Shown: positions 25,700 through 42,451, counted from the first letter of the stretch. The stretch: DNA of 64,000 nucleotides from Apis mellifera (GCF_003254395.2 NC_037638.1:1493001-1557000); one strand, 5' to 3'. Notes: a model not told the origin generated them from the letters alone. Numbers and translations: made by a program.

Positions 25700-26470
25700 T
25701 TTGAAATAATTTATTTTACGAAATATTTTACATAAATAATTAGAATGCAACGATTAAATTGAAAAAATTTTCTGTTCTACGATTTCTCGTTTGAGAATAT
25801 TTGAATATTTTACATAAATAATTAGAATTTTACAGATCCATAAATTAGAAAAATTATTCTACGATTTTTCTTTACGAAATATATAAATAATAAATAAAAA
25901 AATATAATATAGTAAATATATAAATATTCTTAAAGAATAATATCTTACGAATATCTAAAATAAAATATTTTTTATTTTAAATAATTCCAAAAATCGCATA
26001 AATTAAGAAATATTCTACGATTCCTCGTTTGAATATTTTACATAAATAATTACAATGCAACGTCTTTAGAGATCCATAAATTGGAAAAACATTGTTCTAT
26101 TTTTATTTGTCACAAAATATTTTTTACGTAAATAATTCCAAAAATCGCATAAATTAAAAAATATTCTATGATTCCTCGTTTGAATATTTTACATAAAAAA
26201 TATAAAATAATTATAATGCAACGTCTTTAGAGATCCATAAATTGGAAAAACATTGTTCTATTTTTATTTGTCACAAAATATTTTTTATTTTAAATAATTT
26301 CAAAAATTGCATAAATTAAGAAACCTTATTCCTCGTTTGAATATTTTACATAAATAATTACAACGACCTTTAGAGATCCATAAATTGGAAAAAAATTATT
26401 CTACGATTTTTCCTTACGTGAATGTTTCCAAAAAAAACTCATATAAATCGTCGATAAATTAAGAAACTTT
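25700..26470. repeat. Tandem array, ~150-bp units
   Basis: GAATATTTTACATAAATAAT recurs (about 25805, 26033, 26338, with variants at 25720 and 26182), alternating with AGAGATCCATAAATTGGAAA (about 26070, 26229, 26372) and CACAAAATATTTTTTA (26111, 26272). Three to five units, moderately diverged. Confidence 0.8.
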
Positions 26471-29564
<3,094 letters not shown>

Positions 29565-29939
29565 CCTTTCTTTGTCTTTTCTTTTCTTTCCCTTCTTTCA
29601 ATTTTATCAATTTTTGCTTTCTTAGAAATGCAAATAAAATGCGTTTTCCGTTTGATTTGAATTGAATACCGGTTGGACGAGCTGATACGAGTGGTTTCCA
29701 TGGTTATTTGTATATCTGGATTTTTTTATTTTTTTTTTTATTTTTTATTTTTTTTTCTGTTTTAGAAATATTGGATTGGTAAATAGGATATGAAGTAGGC
29801 TCGTTTATTTCGAACAACGTGCGGTTTCGCAAGCGTCTATAAAACGAACTATCCGATATCGTGATAATATAATAAAACAAGTTAATACATCCTGGATTTT
29901 CAGCGACATTCACTTCGATTCGTATTGAACAGGATTTTA

Positions 29940-30840
29940 ATAACTCAAATAATGACTCGCGAAATATCGTTTCGCAGGTGTTCGTAAACGTGATATTAAT
30001 AGAATAATTTAGTATATCGTGGACAACGATATTCGTAGAAATTTTCTTCGATCGTGTTCAATTTAATTTTAATTAATCCGAACAACTGTTGTTTCGCGTT
30101 AATAATGAATCCTGAAAGTGGTAACATTTACGAAAATTTTCTTCGATGATCGATCTTAATTTCGAATAAATAATTCGAAATATCATTTCGCAGGTGTCCA
30201 TAAAATTGAAAAATGAGAATTTCCTTCAATACAATTTTATTTTTAGATAATTCGAGCAATATTTTATTTTACAGATATAATAAATTAATATCTCGATTAA
30301 TAAACATTTATCTAAATTTTCTTCGATCGTCTTGAATGATCAATTTTGATTTCGAATAAATAATTCGAAATATCATTTCGCAGGTGTCCTTAAAATTGAA
30401 AAATGAGAATTTCCTTCAATACGATTGAATACAATTTTATTTTTAGATAATTCGAACAATATTTTATTTTACAGATATTATAATAAATTAATATCTCGAC
30501 TAATAAACATTTACGAAAATTTTCTTCGATCGTCTTGAATGATCGATTTTAATTTCGAATAAATAATTCGAAATTTCGCAGGTGTCTCTAAATTAATAGA
30601 ATAATTTATTAAATATATCTTGGATAATAGAAAATTTTTTTGAATATAATTTTAATTTTAGATAATTCGAGCAACATTTTATTTTACACGTATAATAAAT
30701 TAACAATATCTCGATTGATAAACATTTACGAAAATTTTCTTCAACACGATTTCAATTTTAAATAATTCACTTTAATGTAAATAACGTAATAAATTTCATT
30801 TCGAACAACATTTAGAAATTGCTATATATTTATTTGACTG
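29940..30840. repeat. Tandem array, ~190-bp period, about four copies
   Basis: AATAATTCGAAATATCATTT followed by CGCAGGTGTCC occurs at about 30169 and 30359 (190-bp period), with AATTCGAAATTTCGCAGGTG at about 30564 and an ancestral-looking AAATATCGTTTCGCAGGTGT at about 29961. TTTACGAAAATTTTCTTC (30127, 30510, 30724) marks the other half of the unit. Confidence 0.85.
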
Positions 30841-32165
30841 TAAATTAAAAAATTGTTTTCTGGAGAGGATGTAATTAACAATGATTTCACAAATGTCGCA
30901 AATTTCCTTCGTATTGATTTTCTATTCTAAAATTAGGCGAAGTGTAATATATCGAGATACACGCTGTACATGCTTGAACGTACACGAAGGATTTGAGAGA
31001 ATTGGTACGCGGTGGAACGTGTGTGCCGATTATGTTTGAGATCGATTATGGATGATTGGGTATGCGTGTACACGCACACGTGTGTTCGTGATATATCGAT
31101 CGTTGACACAGTTCAGGAAATTAACTTTGATCTCCTCTCTATAAATCCGTGATATTTCGTGATAACTTATTCTACAACGCTCGATTAATTTCGAAATATT
31201 ATATTACGAATTATTCGAAACGATTATTTTTCAAATTCTATGGAAAACTTCTCAATGGAATATTAAAATTATTTCGATTATTATTACCCATTTATAATTT
31301 TACCTGTCGATATATTTCGAGATATATCGAAATTCATCATCCAGTCGCCATTTTATTAATTTCGTCGATAAAACAGGATTATGAAAATGGCGGACAGACT
31401 ACTCTTACGATAAAAGATAATCACGAATTCGTTCGTAATTTTTTGTCGTTACTTTTTATTAAATTTAAAAAAATTCTCCTTTCCTTTCGTTTTCTTCCTT
31501 TTTTTCCTTCTTTCGATTTTTCGATGGAAAATTCTTCGAGGAGAAGTGGCGGCCATCGATGTTTACGATCGCGTAATCGCTGTTTGGTTAATTGGAACTC
31601 GGGAACTAGAGTTTTCCAAGTGTTGCGTGAAACAACGTGTAAATATGTTTAATTGCATTCCGGTTCTGCTATGTTGCGCATTTGGGGAATGCGTTAGGGA
31701 ACGTTGTTCCTTTAAATTACCGCGTGGTTGCAGAGAAACGCTAGGGAATTCATACGAGAGAGAGAGAGATAGAGAGAAGTCCTCGCCGATCGTAAACCAA
31801 ACCTCGAATTCGAGAAATTTTTTCTAGTCGTAATTGTTAATTTATTAGTTGAATATTAGTTGCATGAAATATTATTGGTCGAAACTAATAGCTCGATGAT
31901 ACTTTCTTCTTTCTTCTCGATCGAGTGAGAATCTAGGGATGAAATTTTCTTTTTATTATTAATTCGAATTTATCCATTTATTATATTATTATATTATTAT
32001 ATTTTTATTATTTATTATTTATATATATATATTATATATTTTTATTTATTATATTATTATAGGCCGATATTAATATTTTTATCGTGTCTTTTATTGGTCA
32101 TACGAATTTCACATCTAATTATTAATTAATTTATAGAATATTATTTGTATCATTAATTTTGGGAA

Positions 32166-32936
32166 TTTATTCAAATTTTATCTACGATGAAGTTTTTTTT
32201 GAAATTAATTTATTTCTTTCAGAGTTTAATAACTAATCAAATTTATATTTATATATTTCATCCTTTGTATTATATATAATACAATAATATTATATATATA
32301 ATATTATATATATATATTATATATATAATTATATATATATACTTATATATACTTATATACAATATATATATATACAATATACAATATACTTGTATACTTA
32401 TATATATTTGTATTATATATATATATATATATATATATTCTCTTTATTCAAATTTTATCTATGATGAAGTTTATTTTGAAATTAATTTATTTCTTTCAGA
32501 GTTTAATAACTAATCAAATTTATAGTTTCATCCTTTGTATTATATATATACTTGTATATATTTATATACAATATACAATATACTTGTATACTTATATATA
32601 ATATACTTATATAAAATATTTTGAAATTTATTTCTTTCAGAGTTTAATAACTAATCAAATTTATAGTTTCATCTTTTGTATTATATATATACTTGTATAT
32701 ACTTATATACAATATATATATACAATATACAATATACTTGTATACTTATATATATATTTTCTTTATTCAAATTTTATCTACGATGAAGTTTATTTTGAAA
32801 TTAATTTATTTCTTTTAGAGTTTAATTACTAATCAAAATTATAGTTTCATCCTTTGTATTATATATATACTTGTATATACTTATATACAATATATATATA
32901 CAATATACAATATATTTGTATACTTATATATATTTG

Positions 32937-32984
<48 letters not shown>

Positions 32985-33300
32985 TCTTTATTCAAATTTT
33001 ATCTAGGATGAAGTTTATTTTGAAATTAATTTATTTCTTTCTTTAATAACTAATCAAATTTATAATTTCATCCTTTGTATTATATATATACTTGTATATA
33101 CTTATATACAATATACAATATACTTGTATACTTATATATATTTGTATTATATATATATATATATATATATATTCTCTTTATTCAAATTTTATCTACGATG
33201 AAGTTTATTTTGAAATTAATTTATTTCTTTCAGACTTTAATTATTAATCAAATTTCAATAGTTTCATTTTTTATATTTTATATATATATATTCTCTATAA
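32166..33300. repeat. TA-rich tandem array, 180-270-bp units
   Basis: ATTCAAATTTTATCTACGAT followed by GAAGTTTATTTTGAAATTAA and ACTAATCAAATTTATA recurs about six times (starting near 32168, 32446, a partial one at 32615, 32765, 32990, 33180). The units are separated by long TATATA/ACTTGTATA filler whose length accounts for most of the period differences. Confidence 0.88.
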
Positions 33301-33599
33301 GAATATTAATCGAGTTGAATCGAACTTCATTCGACTTAATCAAGAATGAATTTATCGAATTTCCTTCAACGAGACAAGAAATGACATCCCTCTGTTAAAA
33401 ATCCTAATAAAAAAAAAAAAATTCCAATATCTTAATGATTCGACGAAACCGAAAGATTTGAAAATAAAAGAACGCGACGTAAACGAAACAATCGTTTATT
33501 TCAAATTACGCTAAATTGAAAAACGAGTTTGAAAAGGATCGAAACTTTTATTTATCATCACATTTAAATTAAGGGCTCGATTTTCAGCGAATAAATTAT

Positions 33600-33790
33600 T
33601 ATCCCCGAAAACCGAGTAATTAATTGACCGGTGTGATTTTCGTGGAAAATGAATATGTAACGCGAGAGCTAGGCCGGTCAACGGCTTTCAGCATTGTTCG
33701 TTATACCGTGTAATTATGTGCAAATTTATGACTCACCGTGGACCTTGGCTTTAAGATAACGGAATCACCGTGCGTGGCGGTGGTTCTATG
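33600..33790. promoter_or_regulatory. Complex unique block, possible conserved element
   Basis: About 190 bp of non-repetitive, moderately GC sequence between AT-rich stretches, with TAATTAATTGACCGGT and CTAGGCCGGTCAACGG (GACCGGT and CCGGTC in near-inverted order). No protein in any frame. Confidence 0.2.
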
Positions 33791-34999
33791 AGAAAAATGA
33801 TAATAAAAAAAAAAAGAAAAAGAAGATACGTGTATGTGTACAAACGCTCGTTGTAACGTATTGAAAAAAAAAAAAGAAGAAAGAAAGAAAGAAAAAAAGC
33901 AAAACAGGCTTCTGTAACTGTAACGTGTGTAATTGGTCTTGGAAAGAATGTTGTCGTGCACAATGTGTCACGATGGCATAGTTGCTTAATTGTACGAAAC
34001 ATTTGTCTCGCGTTATGAAATGTGTTGTCTCTTTCAGATAATGAGACACTGAATAATTCAAGGAATTCCTTTCGAAAGTATACAGAGAAATTTAAAAAAA
34101 ATTGACTGACGATTATTTATATTCGTGAAAATTTTATTTCAATATTATTAACATTATGCGATTCACGTTTAATTTGATTCAATTAACTGGATCGAAGAAA
34201 TCATAAAAAAAGAAACGGTGGCTCTTTTTTTCCTTTTTTTAAGCAATTATCACCGACCGAAAGGAATTCGAACGGGAGTGAAACTTGTTGCCATAGTTCT
34301 TCCACTTTTGATATAATTAAAAAAAAACTACTCTCGAAAGTTTCGACTCTCTATTTTTATTTTTATTTATTTTTTTTTACGAACGTAAACGATTCCAATG
34401 TCTAATAATATTACTCCGCTCTGGAAAATTTCGAACTCTTCGCAATCCGTCCGAATCGAATGCGCAGGAGTAGGGAGAGGGAAGGAGAGGGGAGAGGTGG
34501 AGGGGAGGAGCGAGAAAACGCGGGGCGATTTGTACGCGAGGTAAGAAAATCCTGCGGGAGAATGAATTCTCGTTTCGTGAGAGGTTTCGTGGATCGTGGC
34601 CGTGCCTCGGGGATCCTTGGAATCGAAATAGCTGTTTAAAGGACTCGTTGCGCCTCAATATCTTGTGAATATCAAACACGCGCGTTGTACAAGGTGAAAC
34701 ACCGATATCTCTGTAACCGAGCAAAAATTCAATTTTCCACGCCTCTTTCGAACTGCGCAAAATTTATTATATTTCCGTTAGAAAAGAAATTCTTGTTGAA
34801 ACGAATTCTTCTTCTTCGATATCGAAGACTCGTGTTCGAGATAAATTTTAATGAAAAAGATTCAACCGTTGAGAAATTTAGAAATTTAAAATTTCTCTTC
34901 GAGAATATTGGAAATCGTTATATATATAGTTTTACAACGTTTCAGATTTTGAACTTTTCTCGTAGCAATTCCCCTCGGGTGGAATCGAGATTTTCTTTT

Positions 35000-35260
35000 T
35001 CGGAACGGATCGGGCGGATACCGGCCGGAGAATTTCACTGCTTCCCCTCCCCCGTGGAATTTCGATGGAGTCGATTTAGTAAGCGGTGCACGGCCCCCGT
35101 GTCTGGTTCTGAATACAATTTCACGTCCGGCCGACGATTTTTGGACGTTGGTTCGTCTGAGGTTGGGGTCAACGATCCGCTTCCTAATGCAAGAATGCCA
35201 TCTGACGCATTCTTAATTTCCCCCCTCGTGTGATATAACACGTATCTCACTACCGTACGC
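35000..35260. other. GC-richer block at the end of a 182-codon frame
   Basis: The plus-strand frame 34685-35233 is the longest in the window not made by a repeat. Its first half is AT-rich and Phe/Lys/Arg-rich, while its second half lies in this GC-richer block. I see no signal peptide, domain or motif I can name, and a minus-strand frame (35035-35322) overlaps it. Most likely non-coding. Confidence 0.2.
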
Positions 35261-36624
35261 TCTTCTTTTTTTTTTTCGAAGCATCGAACGGAAATATGAA
35301 TAAATTGCTCGATTGATTTCAAGAATTTTTCATTTTAATTTGGAAAACAATTTTTTTTTTAGTTAATAGTTTTATAATTTTACAAATTTAATAAAGAAAA
35401 AAGAAAAAACAATTATTAATTATGAATAAATGGTAATAAGTATTATCGAGTATTATTTATTCATTCGATGAAAAAACGAAGTAAAAATATCGAAATACTT
35501 TGAGCGAGTTCCGGTTATTCTGATTAATATCGCATCTTGGAAGAGAATTACGCCTGTTTAAGAATTTCCGTTAATCGTTTAAACGGAATTTCCTAGCCGA
35601 GCGTCTCGGAGAGCTGACGCAAGCATATTACTTTGGACGGAACTTTGTAACGTCGTAAAATGCAACGAGATTGCATTCAAACTTGCCACGATATAATAGT
35701 AAATAAACTTCTTCTGTAAGCGTGCAAACAACGGTTTTTAATACTTCGAAGTTTAGTACTCCTCCATTAAAAGATTAATTATTCTTATCCTCTTTAATTT
35801 TATTCATTTATGTAGATTATGTAGAACACGAGTAAAAGTAGATAACGTAACACGAAGTAGTGCCCGACGCGAAGATCAAATCTGATTAAATAACATGACG
35901 TTTTACGTGGGATATGGATAATTACACGCGTTACTTTTTTTCATTGCACATTTCTTTTTTAATCTCTTATTTAAATTTTAATTTTAGGAATATTAAATTC
36001 TCCTATTAAAACGTAACGTTTAATACTTGCATTCTGGACACCTCTGAATTTTCAACGAACGATAACATTTACTATATCACACGCGTTTTCCTATTTCTAT
36101 CACATCCCTGTAATGAATATTGATGCCACTCCACTTTCGAACAAGAGCAGAATGAGAAAAAAGCGAATCGCGCGTAAAACGGGACGCTGTCCTTTTGCAA
36201 TTTGCATCTGTTTCGTAATCGATCTGTTCACTTTACCGCTAACCACACTGGATATTTAGATTTTATTTGCTAATAGCGACGCTACTTTTTTCTCTCTCTA
36301 CTTCCTACATTTTTTTCACTGTTCCACTGTTGCATGATTTGTCGAACACCGCGAAACTATTATAAGCACGTTTTAATCAAACAGAAAATGTATCCATTAG
36401 AAGTATCGTAATTATTCACTCAATGTTCACTGATGAAAAGAAGTCTCGCGGAAGGAATGTGGATCTGATCGGTTAATTTGAAAGAAAACGTCTATTTTCA
36501 CACGTATTTTTGTTTCTATTCCATGGTTTCGTCACGTATACCAATCCAAGAAATGTATCTAATAAGTTACTAATTTATCGTTCAAAACATAATAATAATT
36601 GGAAATATTTGTAACAAACGACTA

Positions 36625-36764
36625 ATGTTTGCGAAAAACGAATAATTGGGAATAAATGTTATTCAAGTATTTTAAGTTAAATAATTATTTACAAGTAACT
36701 TTAGAAATTTTTAACTAGTTACTTTTTCAACGAATTAATGCTCAGCTCTGCTACTATGTAGGGT
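36625..36764 (+). repeat. Dispersed repeat relic, copy C, with hAT-like end
   Basis: Carries GAATAAATGTTATTCAAG, AGTTAAATAATTATTTACA, AAGTAACTTT and TTTTTAACTAGTTACTTTTT in the order seen in copies A and B. On the minus strand it starts CAGAGCTGAGCATTAA, which resembles the CAGNG ends of hAT transposons. That end is absent or decayed in the other copies. I could not find the opposite end. Confidence 0.5.
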
Positions 36765-38195
36765 TAGGATTGTCAACAAAGCGTCTGAAGTGGGGATAGG
36801 CGGTCCTAGCGATGGACCCCTCTTGCCTCTTTGCCGTCCCGCGAGTCTTCTTTTCACTAGCGAACAGTAACATAGTGCGATACACTAGTGCATTTTCAAC
36901 ACAAAATTGTTGTTATGTTATTAGAACAAATTCATTATTCCAAAAGGAAAGAAAAATAAATCTATCTTTCGAATAAAAATAATTCCATCCAATTTTATAA
37001 TCGTAATAATATTCGACATAAATTACTAGAATAGTGTGATATTTCCAGAAAGATCCGGTAGATGGACGAAAACGCGTTAATTAGCACGCTTGTTTCAATC
37101 TCGTGCCTTTCATAATCGAGGAACGAATAGCAAAATGGTGGAAAGGACTCGAGAAATAACAGAATTCGTAGATTCCTTTTGAGAGAAAGTGGCATCGTTG
37201 CAAATATTCGCTCGTTCACGGCCATCAATCATTTTGATTCTTTTCCTTCGTTTCAAATACCGACAATGAAAAATTTAAACTTTTATTATACCTAATCTGG
37301 ATCAATCGGATCGTTGATAAGAAGATATTTCAATTCGGAACAAAAGAATCGAGGTTCTAGTAATCAAGTGCTAATTAACTCAACTGATCGTAACGCAGTG
37401 TTTCTCAACGTATCAACTTTCTTTTTTAATTCCATTTCTTCAAGAATCCCAATTTTTCAAGTTTTCTCATTCTTTTTCATTGGCAAAATTCATTGGAAAT
37501 AAAAGGTGAATAAAGTTATTTTAAATAATAATAATAATAATAATATTTAATCGTAACTATAATTAATCGCTCTTCTCTTATAACTTTGACTATCCTAATT
37601 GTTGTGTGCTTTATAATAATAAATTAATCAAGTAAGTTATTAAAATAATTTTATTTCTAATTTCAACTCTTTAAAATTTTCACACTTCTTTTTCTCTCCT
37701 TGAGAAATTTCAAATCGATCGATACGAGAGATTGTATTATTTGTAAAATTCGTAAAGAATCTTCCTTTCTTCTTATTAAGACCGCTATTTTCGAACTTTA
37801 CGTTCGCGCAACGATATTAATATTTCAAAGATAACACGCGGGCCGAGATAAAACGTTTTCAATTACCTAGAAATTTATTTGCCCACGTTTGAAAAGTGCC
37901 CACATTCTCCGCCATTGAACAGCACACGCTGGGACAAAACAAAGAGCAATAACCACGAATCGAAACCGTTCCTATCTACCATCGGAATTCGATCGTGTGC
38001 GCCATTCTACATATATCGAAATATTATCACGGTCGAAGGCACGAAATCACGACGGTAACGAGGACAAGAATTTAGTTTTGGAAAGGGCAGCGCGCAATCG
38101 AAATTCCTCTCTCGATCCCGATGCTGTGAGATTTCGCCTTCTCTGCTTGATTTAATCGCGCGTCTCTCGCGATTCTTTGCCTTCCTAAAGCCGTG

Positions 38196-38200
<5 letters not shown>

Positions 38201-38255
<55 letters not shown>
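38201..38255. repeat. (AT)n microsatellite
   Basis: 55 bases of perfect AT, preceded by CACAC and followed by AGCACACAG. Confidence 0.95.
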
Positions 38256-38256
<1 letters not shown>

Positions 38257-39719
38257 CACACAGTGTTCTTTAGAACGTGAGAACACTTTGAGAATAGGTC
38301 ATGCGACGTAAAGAGAGATGAGACAACTTTGACAATATTATTGCAAGTCGAAGGAAATTAATTAATTAATTCAAAAATAATTCGATTCGTTATCAAGCTT
38401 TAATTTTTTACATAAATTGAAAATGTTTTTTGTTTTTATTCGAGATTTTTTTAAACTTTAATTACTTCTTCTATTTAATCTTTAAACTTTTTAAAAATTG
38501 AATTGATCAATCTCGATCGTTTTGAAAATGCGAATAATTCTTCTCAATTTCGTTCTCGAAGACGAGATTAGAAAAGGGACGAGTGGAACGAAGAGACAAG
38601 TAGGCGAAAATTGGTTGGAAAAGGGGGAAACGATCGTTCTCTCCCGACTCGTGAACAACTCGCGTAACTCGTTACTCGCGTGTGCACAATGTACCCGGCT
38701 AATGAGCCCAATGATTCCTTGGAATGTACTTACATCTAAACTGGTATCCGCGGCTCGACGCATGCGCGCTCCCGTACGCTTCTTTGTATGTGCGTAACAC
38801 ACGTTAAGACGAGAGGCAGTCCTTGTTTCACGCGCGTGTCTACCATTCGTAGCGGAATGAAATGGTATCAAATGGAAGAGGAGATTTAAGAACTAATTAG
38901 AAATTTTTATCGAGTCGCGTGGTAATAAAGGGAGAAATGGAACGAGTCTCGAATCAGAACATGAAAATTGAATTTTTATTGAAGTTTTCGCAACCAATAT
39001 CGGAGTATTTTTTTTTTTAATAAAAATTTCGGAATATATCGGAATTTTTTCGGAGTATAAGAAATATTTGACAACCGAATATCGAATTTTTCGGACAAAT
39101 ATCGATGCTTTTCGATCATTTTACTCGAACACGGAAAGATAAATATCCGGGCAATTGAAAAAACGTTTCATCATTCAGATATCAATATGAAAAAGATTCT
39201 TCACGAAACTTTTTGAAAAGTTCGTACGAATAATACAAGTTCTAATTATATTCTTAACCAACTTTGATCTTTCTTAAACATTCATCGATTCACTCAAAAT
39301 TTCTCGAGAAGACAGAAAAGGAGTATTTCGTATTATTTTATCCAACGATGAGGTAAAATTTTAACGCGATTGAAAAAAGAAGAAAAAAATATGACAAATT
39401 ACGATTAAATTTGAACGAAATCAAGTACGAGTACGATTATTTTAATTTCGTTCACGCGATACATGAAAATATTGGAAACGATAGGACGGAACCCGTTGTA
39501 TCGTGGAAAGACAAATGAAATCCTATCTAACGTTTCAAAAGATAACCCTCCCTCCGATACAGAGAGGGGGGGAGGAGCAATAACGTTAATTGAAAATCCG
39601 AGTTCCAGCTTAATTGAACGTTTGTCAACCGAGATGTTGGTACAACCGAGAGAGTTTTTAAACGAAACTCTCTTATTACATCGTTTTCCCTTCCCCTCTC
39701 TCCCTCGGTAACAAAGTTC

Positions 39720-39960
39720 TGCTCGCAAGGATAACGTCGTCGTCGAACCCGATTCGGGCCGGCCGACGATCGGATGGAATTTAATTTCGCTCGGTTAATT
39801 TAAGGCGTGCGTCGCGCACCTTTTATCGGCCCGCAATTTATTCGATTTCGATCCCGGCCGGGATAAATTACCGACCGAGCCGAATATCGCCGCCATGATT
39901 TATGAAACCTCGATTGCTCGAGACATCGGGGGTGGGTGTAATCGCAACGAGACTCTCTTA
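39720..39960. promoter_or_regulatory. GC-rich block, candidate enhancer
   Basis: CpG-rich with CGGGCCGGCCG and CCGGCCGGG words alternating with AT-rich homeodomain-like cores (TTAATT, TAATTT). It holds no open frame. The mixture of GC words and TAAT cores is typical of developmental enhancers, but that is inference only. Confidence 0.3.
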
Positions 39961-40015
39961 ATTGCCGTTCGATAAATCAATTATCCCCTTGTTTGTGTAT
40001 AATAATATCAATGTG

Positions 40016-40017
<2 letters not shown>

Positions 40018-40057
<40 letters not shown>
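40018..40057. repeat. (AT)n microsatellite
   Basis: About 40 bases of perfect TA ending in a T-run. Confidence 0.93.
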
Positions 40058-40060
<3 letters not shown>

Positions 40061-40349
40061 TCCCTCGTATTTCGTACTTTTTGTTATTGAATTGAATTGG
40101 AATATTTGATGGATAATCTCGATAAAATTGATTATTATCTCGCGTTTCAGAATATATTCAGAGTATTCAGATGAACCAGCGCTTGTACAGTAGATTGGAC
40201 AATTATTGTCCGGTTAAGGGGGTGGTCGTTCTATGGATATTTTCGGTATTTTTAGAACGTTCGATTGCTTCCCAACCGCTAACCTATTTTTAAACGGTGA
40301 TTGGGAAAATTTTGCGAACAAAATTGCTTCGATGATTAAACGATTGTTC

Positions 40350-40440
40350 AAGCATTTTCGAGTAAATGTTACTCGAAATTTTTTAACTTTTTAACTTAAG
40401 TTATGATTAATTTTTAACTTAATTTATGACTATGATATTT
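40350..40440 (+). repeat. Dispersed repeat relic, copy D (weak)
   Basis: GAGTAAATGTTACTCGAAAT followed by TTTTTTAACTTTTTAACTTA recalls the second half of copies A-C. It is the weakest member and may be a chance resemblance in AT-rich DNA. Confidence 0.3.
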
Positions 40441-41231
40441 CTAAGAAATATCCTCTGTAGAGATAAAAATAAAACTCCGTGTAGAAGTTTGGAAAGAAAT
40501 AGAATAATATAAATGGAACATTTTTCCATACGATATTTTCCACAGAGTTTCGATCTCCAAATCCAACGAACCATCGACGGATATCACCTCGAAATAAAAA
40601 TTCAAAGCTCGATTAACAATTACGCCATGCATTTTATATTAAACTCGACTCGAAATAAAAATAGCAAGAAATTGTTGCCTCGGTCTCGTCTTCGAGAAAC
40701 TCCGTTATCCGACTGTGTTTCTCATCGCGTCGGGAGGAGGGGAGGGGAGGGGATATCGATCGAAGCTCGACCCTTATACGTCTCCTGCGCATACGTGTTT
40801 ATCGACGCTTACGGCGGAACTCGATCCCCCTTATCTTGGCATTAATCGATCTCGATCGACCAGCGTGAACGAAAATCCGTGTTATATATTTTCGATTCGA
40901 TCGATTCCGCAGAAACTTTCTCCGTATATGTAGTGGCGATGTGTGTACATACAGGGTGACGGAGAAGAAGAGATTCTCTTCGAGAGTTTTGGTATTGTAG
41001 TATTCTTGAATGAGAAAGGTAAATATATTTTCGATATTTTTTTATTTTATTTTTCTTTTTCATTTGAATTGAAAAATTGTGATATATTTATTCTTTTCTT
41101 TTTTTTCTTTTTCCAATCATCTTGTATGTTTGAATGAAGAATGCAGGGAGAGGATTCGAATAATGAATAACGAGGGTGGTAAATTGGAAACGATTGATCG
41201 AAGAATCGAAGGAAAAAGAGATTTCAGAGAC

Positions 41232-41640
41232 GAGGTATTTTTTAGATACACGAATCGATGGATGAAATCGTATATTTACTGTTGGATTAGATGTTGATAT
41301 TCGAGTATATATATTTTTACTTCAGCAACAATAATTATTGCTGTTCCTTAACAGGAATTAAATTTTTTTTGATGATTAGCTACTTGTCAAAATTAAAGTT
41401 AAATATTTCAGTTCTATGATTTTTAGGTTTTATTATATTATTCACTATTGGAGGATTAATTATATTGATATTATTCTTCATATAGATTACATATTATGTT
41501 GTTGTTGGTTATTTTCATTATATTCTTTCAATAGAAGCAGTATTTGGAATTATTTCAAGATTTATTCATTGATGTCCATTAATTACTGGCTTATTATTAA
41601 ATGATTAAAAATTCAATTTATTATGATATTTATTGACAAG
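41232..41640 (+). pseudogene. COX1: NUMT: broken mitochondrial cox1 fragment
   Basis: A nuclear copy of the 3' half of mitochondrial cox1 (cytochrome c oxidase subunit I), now non-functional. Read in pieces with the invertebrate mitochondrial code, it gives conserved blocks in the right order: FTVGLDVD-like (around 41270-41300), TSATMIIAVP (from about 41321), WLAT, FTIGG (around 41445), an IILH-like block, HYV-like, then SRFIHW-like and LITG-like stretches up to about 41625. TGA codons sit where tryptophan is expected, which points to mitochondrial rather than nuclear code. Between blocks there are frame-breaking indels: two extra bases after AVP, a short loss before the KLKLN block, and a loss of roughly 20-25 bases after the FTIGG block. 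Bases agree closely with the Apis cox1 I remember, so the insertion is fairly recent or slowly decayed. The left edge is uncertain by about 30 bp. It cannot make a subunit: the code is wrong and the frame is broken. Confidence 0.92.
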
Positions 41641-41645
41641 AAACT

Positions 41646-41684
41646 AAAATTAAATTCGAATGAACATCACAATAAATTCAGAAA
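41646..41684 (+). repeat. Left arm of 39-bp inverted pair
   Basis: This 39-bp segment is the reverse complement of 43437-43475 with a single mismatch. The arms lie about 1.75 kb apart. Confidence 0.85.
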
Positions 41685-41960
41685 TATAGAAAACTAAAAG
41701 ATAATTGATAAAATTTCGAACCAGTTCTACAATTAAATTCGAATGAACATCACAATAAATTCAGAAACACGGAAAACTAAAAAATAACTTCTAATCAGTT
41801 TTAAAATAAATTCAGAAATACTTCTAAAAAATAACTTCTAACCAGTTCTAAAATAAATTCACAAGTACAGAAAACTAAAAAATAATCAAAAAATTTTCGA
41901 ACCAGTTCTACAATTAAATTCTAAATTAAATGAGCGTCGCAATAAATTCAAAAATACACA
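41646..41960. repeat. Short array next to the cox1 NUMT, ~83-bp unit
   Basis: AATTCGAATGAACATCACAA occurs at about 41653 and 41736, an exact 83-bp step. It is followed by shorter units sharing AAAATAAATTCA and TAACTTCTAA(C/T)CAGTT. The array begins within about 10 bp of the end of the mitochondrial insert. Confidence 0.75.
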
Positions 41961-42451
41961 AATTCCAAAAGAAACAAAAAAATAATCGATCAAACCAAAT
42001 CTCGTAAACTCCTCAAAAATCTTAAATCCCGGATAAAGCCGATTCTGAAACCAAACCAAAGACACCAGAAATATTCAAAACGACATTCAGAAATACGAAT
42101 ACATCGTCCCGATGACAGAGGTTATTCTGTTATATATCGATCCTCGATGACGAGGCTGGTTGTAGAAACCTCTCGATGACCTCTCCGCGAGGGTTTCAGA
42201 TCGAGAGACAACGGAACGTTTTCTCTCTCCGCGAGGAGAATTGTTTAAAAGCCCCGATACCGGAGATATCAGCCAGATATCGCGCCTTTTGTGCCTTCTT
42301 TCGCGATCTTTACCCCCCGATTTCGAATTAGAAACCATTAAACCATATAACTGGATATTAAGTTATCGATAGACCTATCGTCTATCCAACGTTACATCAG
42401 ATATGTATTTGATCTCGTGGAAAGTTTTGTGCGTCGTGGATGGGCAAAAAT

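Larger units (their letters stand above)
33301..41231. other. Mostly unique DNA, no gene seen
   Basis: Contains the blocks at 33.6, 35.0 and 39.7 kb, repeat copies C and D, two AT microsatellites, an AAT run at about 37526-37546, and GACGCATGCGCGC near 38758, an imperfect NRF-1/Ewg site. TACAGGGTGACGG at about 40964 resembles the end of the small element at 17981 but has no partner arm nearby. Confidence 0.55.

Noticed and set aside
34685..35233. 182-codon frame as a real gene
   Set aside because: No recognisable domain, sharp composition change half-way, and an overlapping frame on the other strand; kept only as a low-confidence note.
41416..41604. 62-codon frame in the standard code
   Set aside because: Out-of-frame reading of the cox1 NUMT; real cox1 similarity needs the mitochondrial code and frame changes.
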